64,000 nucleotides of DNA from Macrosoma leucophasiata (Eukaryota > Arthropoda > Insecta > Lepidoptera > Hedylidae), in the NCBI GenBank assembly GCA_036365455.1, contig JAWQUS010000002.1, positions 868,001 to 932,000 on the forward strand, in the 5' to 3' direction. The notes under the pieces are model-generated. The model saw only the letters and a list, made by a program, of their open reading frames with translations. It searched no databases and was not told the origin of the DNA. Positions within the stretch are counted from its first letter, which is position 1. Each line of letters starts with the position of its first letter. Shown one piece after another: positions 33,801 through 44,875 of the stretch. A program made the position numbers and the translations under genes.

Positions 33801-36800
33801 CTGCGATGGCTTAAATGGAAGCACTGTCTTGAAATTGTGGACTTTTTTTATCATGCAAAGGTCAAAACCCTTAGGAAGTATTTAATTTTCTCTTATACAA
33901 AGTACAAGTATTGTTCGGTAATACATAAATATGAGTCCTGTTGATAAATATTTCCAAAAATTGCTGATAAATCCTCATAGGATTCGAAAACATTTTATTA
34001 AATAAACTGCATGTTTTATTATTAAGAAATTGCGTACTAAATTTTAATGAAGATCTTATGTTACTTCGTAATGTAATGTAATGTGTATAAAAAGATGTTT
34101 AGTCAAAAAGGCTGCAAGCTTCCTTGTCTTACTTATGTAAAGACTTTGGAACAAAAGAATTGTGTAGTTAACTACCTATCTTATGACAACCACAAAACAA
34201 AATCATGTGGCGGCTGTTCTGCCGCTTGACTAATTAAGACATACTTTGCAATCCATTCAACATCGCAGTCGAACAGTATGTTACATATTTTTTATGTAAT
34301 GATCTTGTAACACTCCTCGGCACATCACTGAAAGACAACTTGTTTTTTCAATCCAGTCGCATTTGTAATTATTTCAATTATTCGCTTAAAATATGTCTTT
34401 TAATGAGTACATGTCGTTGTTTACTTTGCAACCAAGTGGTTAACTTTGCAACCAAGTTGTTTACTTTGCAACCAAGTTGTTAACTTTGCAAGCAAGTTGT
34501 TTTTCCGAAATATCTCCACTCGAAACCGCAACACAGCGCTGCCGAAGTCACAAGTCGTTATTCTCACATGGGTCATGCTGGTGTGCGTTAACTGCGTTCG
34601 AAACGCAACCCTATTGGCTTTAGTTAGTTATCACTGATTGGCTGATGTTTGCTTATGCGTGTCTTCGACGACGGCTCTTCCCGAAACGCTTTTGATTTCG
34701 TAGTATATTTGTTATTTGATTAACTTTCTTTGGCATATTAACGATGTCGCCTTAGTAAATTGGGATTTAGTATAGTAATAGAATATTAACTTTACGTATT
34801 TTTAATATCAATTATTTATTCTCTTCTCTAATTCACATTTTTTATATAAACCACTTTTTAAGTAATCTCATAATATCACAAACGCTTAGATATACCAAAA
34901 CCTTGCATTAGAACTATATTATGTAAAAAAAGGAAGTACAACATTGACTAAAGAAGGCAATAAGAAGTCACTAAATGTCACAGTTATATGAGATGAAAGA
35001 TACAATTAAGCATGGCTAAAATAATAGAGCTATTATATAGTAAATTGTTCAGTTAGATAACAAGGGGATGTAGTCATTGTAGCTAAATAGAAATATATTA
35101 CAAAATTATCACAAGTAATACGTAAAGTAAGACTTTGAAAACTTTTGCAGCAAACAAAAATATAATGACAACATTTTTTTAAATATTAAAAAAATATGTA
35201 TATAGTTTGCTAAAAAATGCAGATAAATATCATCAAGTCGTTAAAACGAAGCTAAAGTAGAAATTTCAAATTTAGCTAAACAACTTATAATCCAATGTTT
35301 AAAAGTGGGCTTCAGCAATTTTAAATCTCTGTCATAAAACAATATCAAGGGTAGTCAAAATTGTCGAAAGCTAAATTCAAATCCTCTACAAAGGAGTGGG
35401 AAAATACGCATGGGAGACGCATATTAGCATCACCCTGTCGGGGTCGGGGCGAGCGCTGTGCGGGCGGCGGAGCACCCAGCGGCTAACCCGTTCTCTGTCC
35501 GCAACAGCGCGAAACGTTCTAATGTAAGGGGGGGCGCCGGGGGCAATGGGGGCACCGGGGGCACCGGGGGCGCCGGGGGCACCGGGGGCGGCGGCGGGCC
35601 CGGCGGCGCCCGCACTAGCCCTCGTCACGTCCGCAGGCGGCGCGCGCGGCGGCTCCCTAGAGCGTTTCGCGGAGGTTGCATTCGAGGCGCTTCGCCCCCC
35701 AGCCGTGGCGCCCATCTCGCTGTCGGCCGGCGTGGGCGGCGTGGCCGGCGTGGCCGGCGTCGGCGGCTTCCCGTCCGCCTCGCTGCTGCCGCTCTCCAAG
35801 AGCCCCACGCCCGCCGACGCCGGCGCCAAGGACTCCAAGAACGTCGAGATCGCCGAAGTCATCGTCGGTGCTATACTCGGTCAGTCGTCAATCTTGTCCC
35901 CCTGTCTCCCCGCCTCTTTTCATCTCGCACTGATGCACGTACACTGAACGGTGATTTTTTTTCAATCATTTCACTGTAAAAGTTTAAATGCTCGATTTCT
36001 TTTAATTTGATTGGTGAAATTCTAACACTTGACAAATTTCTTAGAAGTTCACCGATGAATATTACACGAGTTCTATCTGATTTATAATCATCATAACTTC
36101 AGCCAATAGATGTCTGCTGGACAAAAGCCTTTCACTTTACTAACAACAGTATTTTATTTAGGAGAGAGCATGCAATAATCGCAATTATCGCAGGCTGTCC
36201 GTCTTGTGTTTATTGTATTTACTATTACCCTATTGGCATGGTTTGACCGCGATAGTTCGGTTGAATGATTGCACTAGTAAAGATTTTCTATTTCTAGTTG
36301 AAGATTTCTCGTCCACTATTGGGCAGTAGGGTCGTTCCTCCGTTTCTCCTTTCTACCATTCCATATTCTATACTAGAATACAAGGCGAATTGAATCTACA
36401 ATTTGAGAAACGACTAGCGCTTAGTTATAAACGACCATACATCCTTTCTAAACAAAAGATAAGCAATCTTCCAGATCCGATGTCGATCTTCGTAAGACTC
36501 CATTATACTCGTATTTATCACGATCTTCGTCACGATCCACGATCTCAACGCCCGTCGTAACCCGCCCACCTCGCATTCCAGGTCCGGGCGGCCGCAGCCT
36601 GGTGGAGATCCAGCAGATGTCGGGCGCGAACATCCAGATCTCGAAGAAGGGCACGTTCGCGCCCGGCACGCGCAACCGCATCGTCACCATCACCGGCACG
36701 CCCACCGCCATCAGCAACGCGCAGTACCTCATCGAGCAGAAGATCCAGGAGGAGGAGCTCAAGCGCACCCGCCACAACGCCATCACCGGCCTCATGCAGT

Positions 36801-36802
36801 AA
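25745..36802 (+). CDS. ps: pasilla (Nova-type KH-domain RNA-binding splicing regulator), six 3' exons
   Basis: Six exons join in phase: 25745-25898, 26305-26465, 29329-29511, 31036-31234, 35637-35879 and 36582-36802 (stop TAA 36800-36802). They encode KH2 ([20 protein letters not shown] with its GKGG loop), the hallmark [13 protein letters not shown] and NPTGSPYA that follow KH2 in Nova/pasilla, a long low-complexity linker, a helix-rich block ([17 protein letters not shown]), and KH3 ([16 protein letters not shown] ... [14 protein letters not shown]) at the very C-terminus. Nova/pasilla proteins bind YCAY clusters in nuclear pre-mRNA and control alternative splicing. KH1 and the N-terminus lie upstream of the window. 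Identity is very sure; the linker exon borders are inferred from GT/AG signals and phase and would be settled by cDNA. Confidence 0.93.
26305..26465 (+). CDS. ps: pasilla exon, end of KH2 and post-KH2 signature
   Basis: Acceptor TACATTGCAG. Encodes the last KH2 helix ([15 protein letters not shown]), then [13 protein letters not shown] and NPTGSPYA. Two donors nine bases apart (after 26465 or after 26474, both GAG|GTGAC) are possible; the second adds three residues. Codon third positions are strongly G/C. Confidence 0.9.
27615..27857 (-). mobile_element. SINE-B copy inside pasilla intron
   Basis: Shares the order CGAAAGGGGCAGGCAGAGGT, CACCCACGATCGGCCAGTTA, AACTTCCAGATAATGG and a tRNA-like head at the right end (minus strand B-box-like GGTTCGATGCC) with 57005-57285 and 62120-62420. 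Diverged from both. Confidence 0.75.
28116..28195 (-). tRNA. tRNA-Leu-like gene with anticodon AAA
   Basis: The minus strand folds as a class II tRNA: acceptor GGTAGCG/CGCGGCC, D arm GCCGAGCGGTCTAGGC, anticodon stem CTGGT/ACCAG with the loop TTAAAGC, a long variable arm with TTCGG, and T arm GTGGG-TTCGAAT-CCCAC. Body and variable arm follow eukaryotic tRNA-Leu(AAG), but loop positions 34-36 read AAA, which pairs with the phenylalanine codon UUU. There is also an A-G mismatch at acceptor pair 4-69 and one base fewer in the D loop than the usual Leu form. A and B boxes are intact. It may be a pseudogene or a retuned copy. It lies in the pasilla intron on the opposite strand. Confidence 0.85.
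28325..28602 (-). mobile_element. SINE-A copy inside pasilla intron
   Basis: Near full length from TTTAATGTAATGAAGGTGGC to GGGACTCTACCTTCAGTT, about 130 bp downstream of the tRNA-like gene on the same (minus) strand. Confidence 0.85.
29329..29511 (+). CDS. ps: pasilla linker exon, Gly/Val-rich
   Basis: Proposed acceptor CCGTGTTCCAG and strong donor AAG|GTATGTAAG, phase 0 on both sides. Encodes [14 protein letters not shown]..., then [20 protein letters not shown] and LDHIK. GC-rich, with a near-tandem GGCGTGGG repeat. Weaker copies of this exon follow at 29567-29673 and perhaps 29955-30020. Confidence 0.75.
29567..29673 (+). pseudogene. degenerate duplicate of the pasilla Gly/Val-rich exon
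   Basis: Repeats the GGCGTGGCTGGCGTG stretch, then TTTAACGGCAGCGGA, and ends CTTCATCATATCAAG|GTACAT. This follows the exon at 29329-29511 (GGCGTGGG repeats, AACGGCAGTGG, GGATCACATCAAG|GTATGT) step by step, with internal deletions and a weakened donor. Confidence 0.6.
29690..30080 (+). repeat. LINE-tail fragments and a possible third exon copy
   Basis: TCATTTCAGCCGAAAGATGG and GGCGATCGCAGTGG resemble LINE 3' fragments at 8596, 13150 and 36110. Between them, 29955-30020 (GGTGGCGTGGTTGATGGAG, GTGAACGGCAAC) looks like another remnant of the Gly/Val exon. Confidence 0.4.
30085..30230 (+). repeat. family D 3' fragment
   Basis: TTGGAGCAGCGTGGTGGAGT through CGTGCCCAGCTGTGGGACG, as in 63665-63745. 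A short RTE-type tail (TGGTGGAATGATGATGATT) follows at 30275-30332. Confidence 0.7.
30333..30634 (+). mobile_element. SINE-A copy, full length, diverged
   Basis: From TTTACTGGTGGTAGAGTTCC to ACTTCAATACATAAAAAAC with scattered changes. Confidence 0.8.
30805..30882. repeat. (GA)39 microsatellite
   Basis: Uninterrupted GA dinucleotide for 78 bp, 153 bp upstream of a pasilla exon acceptor. The Ser-Leu ORF on the other strand is only this repeat. Confidence 1.
31036..31234 (+). CDS. ps: pasilla linker exon, helix-rich block
   Basis: Acceptor CTGCGTCGGCAG, donor CTCG|GTACGT. 66 codons plus one base encode [20 protein letters not shown] and a Pro/Ala-rich tail ([15 protein letters not shown]). The third codon position is nearly always G or C. 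Confidence 0.85.
31235..35636 (+). other. pasilla intron
   Basis: 4.4 kb between two well-phased exons. It holds an (AC)12-type run at 31313-31336, a 20-bp tandem repeat at 34421-34500 and a G-rich stretch just before the acceptor. No SINE-A, SINE-B or LINE copy was recognised, unlike the introns to the left. Confidence 0.7.
34421..34500. repeat. 20-bp tandem repeat, four units
   Basis: Units of TTACTTTGCAACCAAGTTGT alternate with TAACTTTGCAACCAAGTTGT, so units 1 and 3 share the first form and 2 and 4 the second. This shows a 40-bp higher-order duplication. Confidence 0.95.
35637..35879 (+). CDS. ps: pasilla exon, linker and start of KH3
   Basis: Acceptor GTCACGTCCGCAG, donor CTCG|GTCAGT. 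Encodes [16 protein letters not shown], a Gly/Val/Ala-rich stretch, [13 protein letters not shown], and the first KH3 strand [14 protein letters not shown]. The same frame stays open upstream to 35528 across a Gly-Ala-Pro repeat, so an earlier acceptor (for example CGCACTAG) cannot be excluded. Confidence 0.88.
36582..36802 (+). CDS. ps: pasilla last coding exon, KH3 and stop
   Basis: Acceptor CGCATTCCAG. Encodes the rest of KH3, with the GXXG loop present as GPGG and split by the intron (ILG|PGG), then [26 protein letters not shown], the terminal helix [14 protein letters not shown] and a short tail ending TGLMQ. Ends at TAA, 36800-36802. Confidence 0.95.
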
Positions 36803-39800
36803 CCTCCCCAGCCGCCCCCCACTTGGCACCCTTATCGCCCTTCCCGCGCGTGGGCCCCGGGGCGCACACGAAAGTACAAGCCACACCGAAGCACGGATTC
36901 CATCGCGAAAGGGTTAGCAGAATGGATTCTCTTTTTAAAGGTTTCCACCCCGATAGGGTCAGGGGAATGACTGAAGCTGAGCGAAACTCTTTTTCCAAAG
37001 TGTTTAACCTTGCGTTGTTAGTAACGCTCGCCATATTCTTTCTAGAAAAACTATTTTTCATATCGGATTTCCTAAAACTGATGAAGTTTATGGCAATACA
37101 AAAATCAGAAAGCCAAGTTTTTCTTTAAAATCTTTTTCAGGTTCTTTCAATCAATTTCTCGTCGGCTGTCTTTTCCGCTGGATTATTTTGTTCATGAAAA
37201 TACGGGTTCGCATACTTTTGCGAAGTAAACGGAGTCCTTAATGGATCCGCTTCACTCGCGATGGAAACCGGGCTTAAGAGTGGTAAAACCTAGTAATATA
37301 AACCGACAAGTCGGCGTGGGAAGGGTCCCCAACCTCCAACCTGACGCTCTACTTGTTCTAGTCAAGGCGGGCGAGCCTGCGCGGTTACGACGCCCAACTC
37401 TTACGAAAACTTTGCCGATTCGTTCTCACGCGGGTTAGGGGTTCGTCCATTGATTATGTGATTTTTAGGGACTTCTTGAAGCCTTCCCTACCCCTACGCT
37501 TTTACCCTCCTGAGAACCATTATTATTTTTGGTTAAACTTCATCTATGTTCACGTTAGGTCTCTTACGGGGCAGGCAAAGAGCGTGTAGCACCCAATATA
37601 CTGTTTGTAACATAACTCTCTTCTACAAAAATCTTCATAATAAAGCACTGGATAAAATCTTGATACACACTTAATGCAAACACATATTCGGCGCCTAAAT
37701 CAGAGTGCGTCAAACCCGTTCGCGTGATGTTTCGTAATTTTTCCAGACCATCCCTTCCCTTTTCAAGCGTCACGTAATAAATGGACAACCCTCCAATGAG
37801 GTGCGCGCGAGTTGAGGCTAGTGGTTGCGCAGGCGCAGGCCCGATCGTTCCGTTTGAGCGAAGGAGTGGCGCGAGTGACCTGACGTAGTGAAGTTCGCCC
37901 CCCCACCCCCCACGGGCGCCGAACGTTATTTACCCGTAGACTATATCGTTTTACGCATGTACTATAAAGTTATAGTTGACGTTTTATTGCTATATTTTAT
38001 GTTTTTCTTTTTAAGTGATGACAAGTAATTATTTGTTCCGCCTGGCGGACGATTCGTTGTTTAAGATAATGATTAATGAAAATATTGTGATATGTATCAC
38101 GGAAATTCCTATTCCATTCACATTTTTATTTTTTTATATCGCGTTCACCGAGCGCGCGTTGTTTACAGAGTTTATTTCATTGTAAATGTTACCATTGATA
38201 AGTTATTTTCGTTAGTGTATTGGACGTTAGGGCGTTAGGGTGGCGGCCGACGTGCGACAGTCGCGACAGTCGCGTCGGTCGCGTCGGTCGCCGCGGCCTC
38301 CCTACGTGAGCAGTGATCAGGGAGCCAAATGATATCCTAACCAAAGCTGATAAATTAATTATTTTAATGACACGAAAACAAATCTATGTTTTACGATATG
38401 TGCAATGCAATAATTATTTTGTGTACGTCGTTGACATTATTGTGATGTTTGTTTTGTTTATTATTATTTTTTTGACACATATCTTGAATCTGAGTAAATT
38501 TGTTTTCTTTCATTCCTTTTTTCTTTTTTACTCGCGTAAAGATCTTTATTTTTTTATACGATTGTAATATTGTTTTTTTTTTTTTTTCTTAAATTCTGTT
38601 AGGAATGTTTTCATAGTTTGTTCTCGGTCTAAATTCTTCACTTTAAAGTATAAGTACAATTTTAATGTTATATAGGGGGATATAAAAAAAATGAATGCAT
38701 GTCCATAATAGTAGAGAATTATAATATATTTTAAACGTTTTAAATGCAGATTTCTATATATTATTCAAGAAGACAATATGAAATATTCTTATTTACAGTT
38801 GCGATGAACATATTGATATAATTTGTAGCGAGCCATGAGGACGGCCCGGCACGAGGCACGAGGTAGCGGTGCCAGTGAAGTAGGTAGGCGGTAGGAGCGG
38901 TAGGAGCGGTAGGGCGGTAGGAGGTAGTGCCGACTGCCGCGCCGCGGGCAGCCCGCTGTGACTGTGATTGTCGACCGCGCAGGTCAATAGGTTTAGTTGT
39001 CTGTTTACCTCTCCAGTGCCATCGTAGAGTTATGGCGACACGACCGTCGGTGGGAACGTTTATCAAAATATAAAAGGGAATGTAAGTACAAATGAAACAA
39101 AACGCTAACATAATAAAAAAAAATATATTTGAATCGGCTTAAAGGTTAAAACGGTAGTTGTAAGATATGGAATTGAGAGTCGTCTCAGATGATCCGCGTA
39201 ATTTAGTATAGGAGGGACACCGTCGCGAGCCGCGACCGTGTCCGATAGATACGATTGTTGTAAGTAACCAACTGTCCAACGACATCTCGATAAATAAGTT
39301 GTATTGTTACTGGTTTATTATATACGTGTGTTATGTAGGTAACATTACGCATTGTAGTCGCATTCATTATACTTAAGTAGATTAGTGTATTCGATCTTTA
39401 ATAATTAGGTGGAAAAAAAAAACGCTGTTCGACCTCTCTGGTGTATTTCAATTTTCTCATCTCTATTTGTGTATATTTGGGGATAGGTTCGAATATCGTT
39501 GTGTCAATTAAATTAAGGTTTGGCACGTTCGCGACCGGGTATGGGGTAGGCCCCGCGTGGGGTACGAGACGGCCCCAGAACGCGATCGAACTCGACGGAG
39601 TTCACGTTGGAGGCTGTCGAAGTGCTGTATCGACCATATTCATCGATAATAATACGAAAACTTGTCCTTTTTGTCGGGATAATCTATAATGAAAAATGCT
39701 TAGTGGTTTTTATCGGCGTAATTTGATTATTCAAATTACCGCCATTATAGGCGAGATTTCATTGAAAAGGCGTACGAATGTATAGCATAAAGTTTCACCG

Positions 39801-42800
39801 GTCCTATGTTTAAAGGGATAGAATTCTATTTTAAATATATTTTTTTAAATAAAAAAACAAATTTTTTTTTTAGTGAAATAGCGAGATTCTTTTGAATTTC
39901 CCAAATATCTATGATCTATGTTATTAAATCAAAAATTATCTATGGTAAAGGTATATATTTAAGGAAAAAGTAGTCGATGAACGTGTTCGATATACTGCAG
40001 CAGTGTGCGACACACGGTGACGTCGCGAGTCGCGAGTGTGGACGAGCCTTAGGGCGCGCCCCGCGCCGCCCGCTCTCGTCGATTTTACAAGCTCAATTTT
40101 ATCGAAACTAACTGTTTAGTCGGTACGTGTAAGTGAATAGGTCAATTAATTGGAACTTGCTACAGCGCCGGCCGGTGTGGACCCTTTGTTTTGCTGGCTG
40201 TGAACCGTTTTGTAAACAATGTTTTATCGATGAAGGAAAGGTTTATTTAAGTCACTGTCGTTGTTTGCGCTTAAAATTGCGCTGTTAATGTTTGTTTAGT
40301 TGTGTCAGTGGTTATGAAAACTGCTTAACGACTATGTTCCTTGATGTAGAGAAAAATAAATGTTGTTTGTTTAAAAAAGAGTGGAAATATAATCAGTGTT
40401 GTCTAAATATTTTCTCGCGCCTCAAAGTTGTGGGTGTAGAAGTGAAGTGAAAATATGCTATTTGAAAAATGTTAAAAAGGCAGTTGATGCAAAAACACAT
40501 TGATTTTTTCAATTCAATTGACGATAGATAAGCTATAAGGAATTCGAATTAGGAACACTACTGCCATGTACTCTGTGATGTGTTTGTTACCATTAAATCA
40601 TATGATGTTATAATGTTATGGTCAGTCCACACCGCGCCGGCGCGAGGCCTAAAAAGGCACAAACTAGCTACACACCTGCACACTTGAACGCATCAAATTT
40701 TATTCAGATATTAATACTATGCGGTTTAAGTCAGTTTTCCAAGCAAGGACAAACTCCATTCAATGTGCCATTATTTAATATAAACAAGAGAAAAAGAGAA
40801 AAGAAGGTGAGAGGTTCAAACTTGGTTGCTTTTCTTCGGATAAATGCATTTATATTACATAAATGGAAATCTTCCTCAAAACATCGCAGTTACTATTTTA
40901 CACCCGTGTATCTTTTTTTATAAGCTGCCATCTTGAAATGTTGAAATGTAAACCATCATTGGCGCATAGTATTTATCTAATAAATGGCGGATAGGGCGTT
41001 CAAGCGTGTACTGTGTGACAGTCATTACAGCTAATCATTTGGGCGAGCTCTGGGGGTGATGAATGGGTATTCTTCGATCACATGTGAACTTCTTAGTGTT
41101 TCTTCTTAGTTAACGTCTTGCCTCTTTTGTTATTTGGACTGTTCTTTACAATGTTTCCAAATTTAAAACATTGTAGACATTCCATTATATAGAATTCGTC
41201 TCGTTACTACGGTCGCTAGCGTAGGTTAATGTCGTGTCGCTGTAGGCGACGTCGCCGCGTTCGTACTAGTCGCATTAGTGTTACTCCAGTTTTTAAAGTA
41301 TCCACAGTTTATTATAGTTACACGTTGTCGTAGGAACACTGTAAAGAACATTTCGAAGTTATCACGGGATTTAAAGTTAGTTGTAATTTTAAATCATATT
41401 ATTAAAAAAATACTGAAAAAAAAATACAATACAATGGGTATGTATAGATAATTTTTAAATAACTGGAAAAAAATGTTAATGTTGTTATACTGAAGTTGTT
41501 ACAATATTTGAGAGTATATTATCGTCGATTACAATATTAAAAAAAAAAAATCTTAGTGCGGTTAACATTTATCAGATGAAAGTTTATCGTGTGGAATGAT
41601 AATAAATAGGAGCGTCCCGGAGTAGCGAACGCCGGCGAGGATTCGGTCCGTACTCTTAGACTGCTGCTGTGATACTGACGCTACACACGCACGTCCCCCC
41701 CTCTCCCCACTCCCCGCCGGCCGCCAGCGCCCCCCCCCCACGCCTTGCCTCCGCCCCGCGCCACCGCTGCACGATCCTACCCTCCATTATTATCGTTGTG
41801 GAATATGGGCTGATTTTGAAATATAAACGAAGCATGGTAGAATTGGAAACTTGTAGCAATATCCTGGGAACCAATGAAAAGTACAATAAAATATCCATAA
41901 ATGGTTGTATGGATCCAGGATTTGATATCAGATTTAGAATGTGAGCTCTGTGTAAGGCAGAGTATTAAGTGTGTTTGCATAACCATATTCAATCTGCCGT
42001 CATTCGGACTTTTACAGACTGACGGCACATTGTTCTTGGGTTAAGCACAGCGATATGTATGGAGGGTCGGACAGCTTGGGGCGCCCGCGTCGCCTAGTTG
42101 GTGCTGCCAGTGCGTCGGCAACGGTTGTGTTAGTTCGCGTTAGATAGGCACCCGACACGCATGCTCGCGAGCACGTCACCCTTACGTTTAAGGTTTTGGA
42201 TGTCGTAGGCTAAGTAAGGTAGCTAGTGATGATTCTTCACGGTACGGTTTCACCGCGAGGCCGCGCGTCTCGTCCTCCTTTAATTTTAATAGCTAAATGT
42301 TGTTGAATTTGTTGATAGAGTGGTTTATTGTAATTACGTAGGTAGATTAGCGGGTGTAAGAGAGGGTCGGCCGGAGTCCGGAGCGGCCGAGGGCGACAGG
42401 ACAGTGTACTGGCAGGGAATAGGGAACGGCCGCGCCCGCGACGCTCGAGCCCCGCGGCCGCCGCGCGCGCCTCTCCTCACTATCTGTATATAATTGCATG
42501 CATTGTTTCATTTACGTTATTCTCCTTGCTCATTGTCATCAATTTATTAAAGACTGAGGAATCAACTCGCGCATATTGACATCGTCACGAACGCGTCCCG
42601 AATGGTAGGGAATTATTGTAATATATTGTTTATTGTCATTGAACGATCGCTCGGTTTCATGCGGAGTTGTGAGCGAGGCGGCGGCCGCGAGCGTGTCCCC
42701 GGTCGCCGGTCGGTCGTCGGTCGTGGGTCGCGGCCGGTCGCGACCGGCGGTCGGTCGTGGGTCGCGGCCGGTCGCGACCGGCGGGTCGCCACTGTCGCCG

Positions 42801-43340
42801 GCCGCGCGGCCGGACGTTCCGCGCGTCGCTCGAGTGCCGTGCAGTCGTTGTCTCATCGACCTTTACACATGTTGAGATTGATATGTTAAACTAATTCTAT
42901 TGAATTGTACTTGTTGCGTATTATAGGTATGTACAGACGGGGGCGCGCCGCCGCCGCGTCTTCATGTATATGATATGTTGATAAACATTTGTTGCTGTAC
43001 AGTTTCAGTGAGGGAATTATCATATTTTTATTATTATTATTTTGTTAACTTGGTTTACGATAAACGGGTCTGCAATGTTATGTACGAAGAAATAATATCT
43101 AATTAAGTTTGAATTGCAATGTTTTATTGAATTAAATTCGCTATATTTTAGTCAAAGTTAAATGTTTAGTTGTACTGTCATATTGATTTTCTAATGTACT
43201 GTTATTTTGCAATGTTGTATAAGAGGTCAAATGAAAGGTTACAATGTCTTAGTGTTTAAAAGCTCGAAAACCAATTAAAAGGTACCTTGAACATTGTCTA
43301 AAATATATTAACATTAAATAAATGCAAAAGAATTACATGT
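36803..43340 (+). other. probable long pasilla 3' UTR
   Basis: 6.5 kb after the stop with no recognisable transposon copies, no clear splice-bounded coding exon, and alternating AT-rich and very GC-rich stretches (38220-38310, 42360-42480, 42660-42860). AATAAA at 43317-43322 is a good candidate end; earlier AAATAAA signals (e.g. near 40364) may give shorter forms. Being UTR is inference from gene position and repeat-poverty; ORFs such as 40618-40923 have no domain character. Confidence 0.5.
42717..42788. repeat. 34-bp GC-rich tandem repeat, two units
   Basis: The unit containing TCGTGGGTCGCGGCCGGTCG occurs at 42721 and again at 42755, each with an internal dyad (GGTCGCG/CGCGACC). Confidence 0.9.
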
Positions 43341-44115
43341 TGTTTCAATTCGCCGATATTTTTATCCCCCATCTCTCATTACTGATAAGTTATAATAAAA
43401 CAAGACGTTTTATATAAATATTTATTATACGCACGCTTAAGTGTAAATGCCACGCTATGTTATTGAGATTCATACAAAAATATATAATTAAATGGACGGA
43501 ATGACAACATTCACAGATCATGAGTCATTTATAAATTATAAAATAGTTGAGTAACTGGAATGTCTGGACGAAACTGATAGTAACACACTTTGACTGAAAT
43601 AACAATTTAAAGCTTTAAAATAAAACATACAGATCAATTACATAATTTGAATAAACAATATTTGAGGGGTTAGTTTGTTAAATTTACAATATCGTCATTT
43701 TATTCTACTCTAATTTTAAATAAATGCTAGCAATAAGCCCGAATACTGAAACGTGACACAATTTTAACGTCTTACCATATACCTAATGTATAGACAACTT
43801 TAATGAATTCCTATTCATCTTAGTAACTTAGCTGCTAATAAAAGGTACCTACGTACAAACACAGTTTCCCTATGGTACAAAGTTTAAAAAAAGGATCGAA
43901 GTAGATAAGAGGTACAAAACACGATCAGATCACTGGCGTAAAACACGCAATCCTAGACAACTATTTTGGAAGGGGTATTTATCGGTCCCAAACGGAATGA
44001 AGTTCTGAGAAGGGTACAGACATTGCGAGCCATATGCCCTGCATGGCGCTCATCGCATGCCTATCATATGTTAACTTTCATATTGGTGGTGAGGCAATTG
44101 TACCCGATTGATACC

Positions 44116-44146
<31 letters not shown>

Positions 44147-44224
44147 AATATATCGAGGCGTGCACGCATGCCTTGCAATGTTTGAGCCACCTCTATGAAG
44201 GATAGCCTAAGATTATCTATAATA
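43341..44224. other. intergenic, no gene seen
   Basis: AT-rich spacer downstream of pasilla, with a short GA run near 44110-44145. Confidence 0.4.
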
Positions 44225-44402
44225 TAAAAATAAGTCGGGTTTTTCTTCCTGACGCTGTAATTCCAGAACGCACGTACCGATTTCCATGGTTTTGCATTCG
44301 TTGGAAAGGTCTCGAGCTCCGTGAGGTTTATAGCAGAAATTTAGGAAAAAATATTTATAAAACGACATCCACGCGGGCGAAGCCGTGGGCAACAGCTAGT
44401 GC
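44225..44402 (+). mobile_element. Helitron-like non-autonomous element
   Basis: Starts near AAAATAAGTCGGGTTTTTCT and ends GGCAACAGCTAGT after GGGCGAAGCCGTGGG, the common lepidopteran Helitron-type ending. Confidence 0.7.
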
Positions 44403-44504
44403 TACATAAAATAGACGTCGTCCAGCTGTTTTGAAAAATATTTTTCACATAAGATCATAATTGCACGCTAGATATATTGACACAACATTAAAATATATTC
44501 TCTG

Positions 44505-44875
44505 TGCGTGTTGTACCGTCTCTACACTGCTGAACTGTTTGAAATGGTGCCACCGTCTGTTTTCCTACACCGAACTACCCGCCGAAGAGGGAAGTTCCAC
44601 CCTCGCCGACTGGACACCTGGAGGTGCTCAACGGTGCTGTTTTCACGTTCGTTCCTGCCCAGACCGTGTAAATTGAGGAACGAACTTCCCTCTGAAGTGT
44701 TCCCTAGGTGCTACAATATGGGGTTCTTCAAAAATGGCGTCAAAAGAGTCCTTCAGGGCTGGCAGCGCGTTGGCAACTCCCCTGGTGTTGCAAATGTTCA
44801 TAGGCGACGGTGACCACTTTCCATCAGGTGGCCCGTTTGCTTGTCTGTCACCCTTCAGACATAAAATCTAGAATA
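44505..44875 (+). pseudogene. LINE reverse transcriptase C-terminus, second copy
   Basis: Sister of 19903-20335: FLPRPCKLRNELPSEVFP, FFKNGVKRVLQGWQ and the 3' UTR GTGACCACTTTCCATCAGGT. 5' truncated at a similar point. The reading frame is open through the protein part. Confidence 0.8.

Noticed and set aside
34421..34500. CRISPR-like array
   Set aside because: Direct tandem repeat with no spacers in a eukaryotic intron.
35386..35979. Long GC-rich ORFs on both strands overlapping the KH3-proximal exon
   Set aside because: They are antisense or off-frame shadows of a GC-biased coding exon and its G-rich upstream repeat. The frame with splice sites and KH3 is the real one.
42539..42889. Three overlapping Arg/Gly-rich ORFs
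   Set aside because: Produced by the GGTCGCGG repeat patch; no start context or splice support.
43317..43322. Treating AATAAA here as the proven pasilla 3' end
   Set aside because: Many AATAAA occur by chance in AT-rich DNA; kept only as a candidate.
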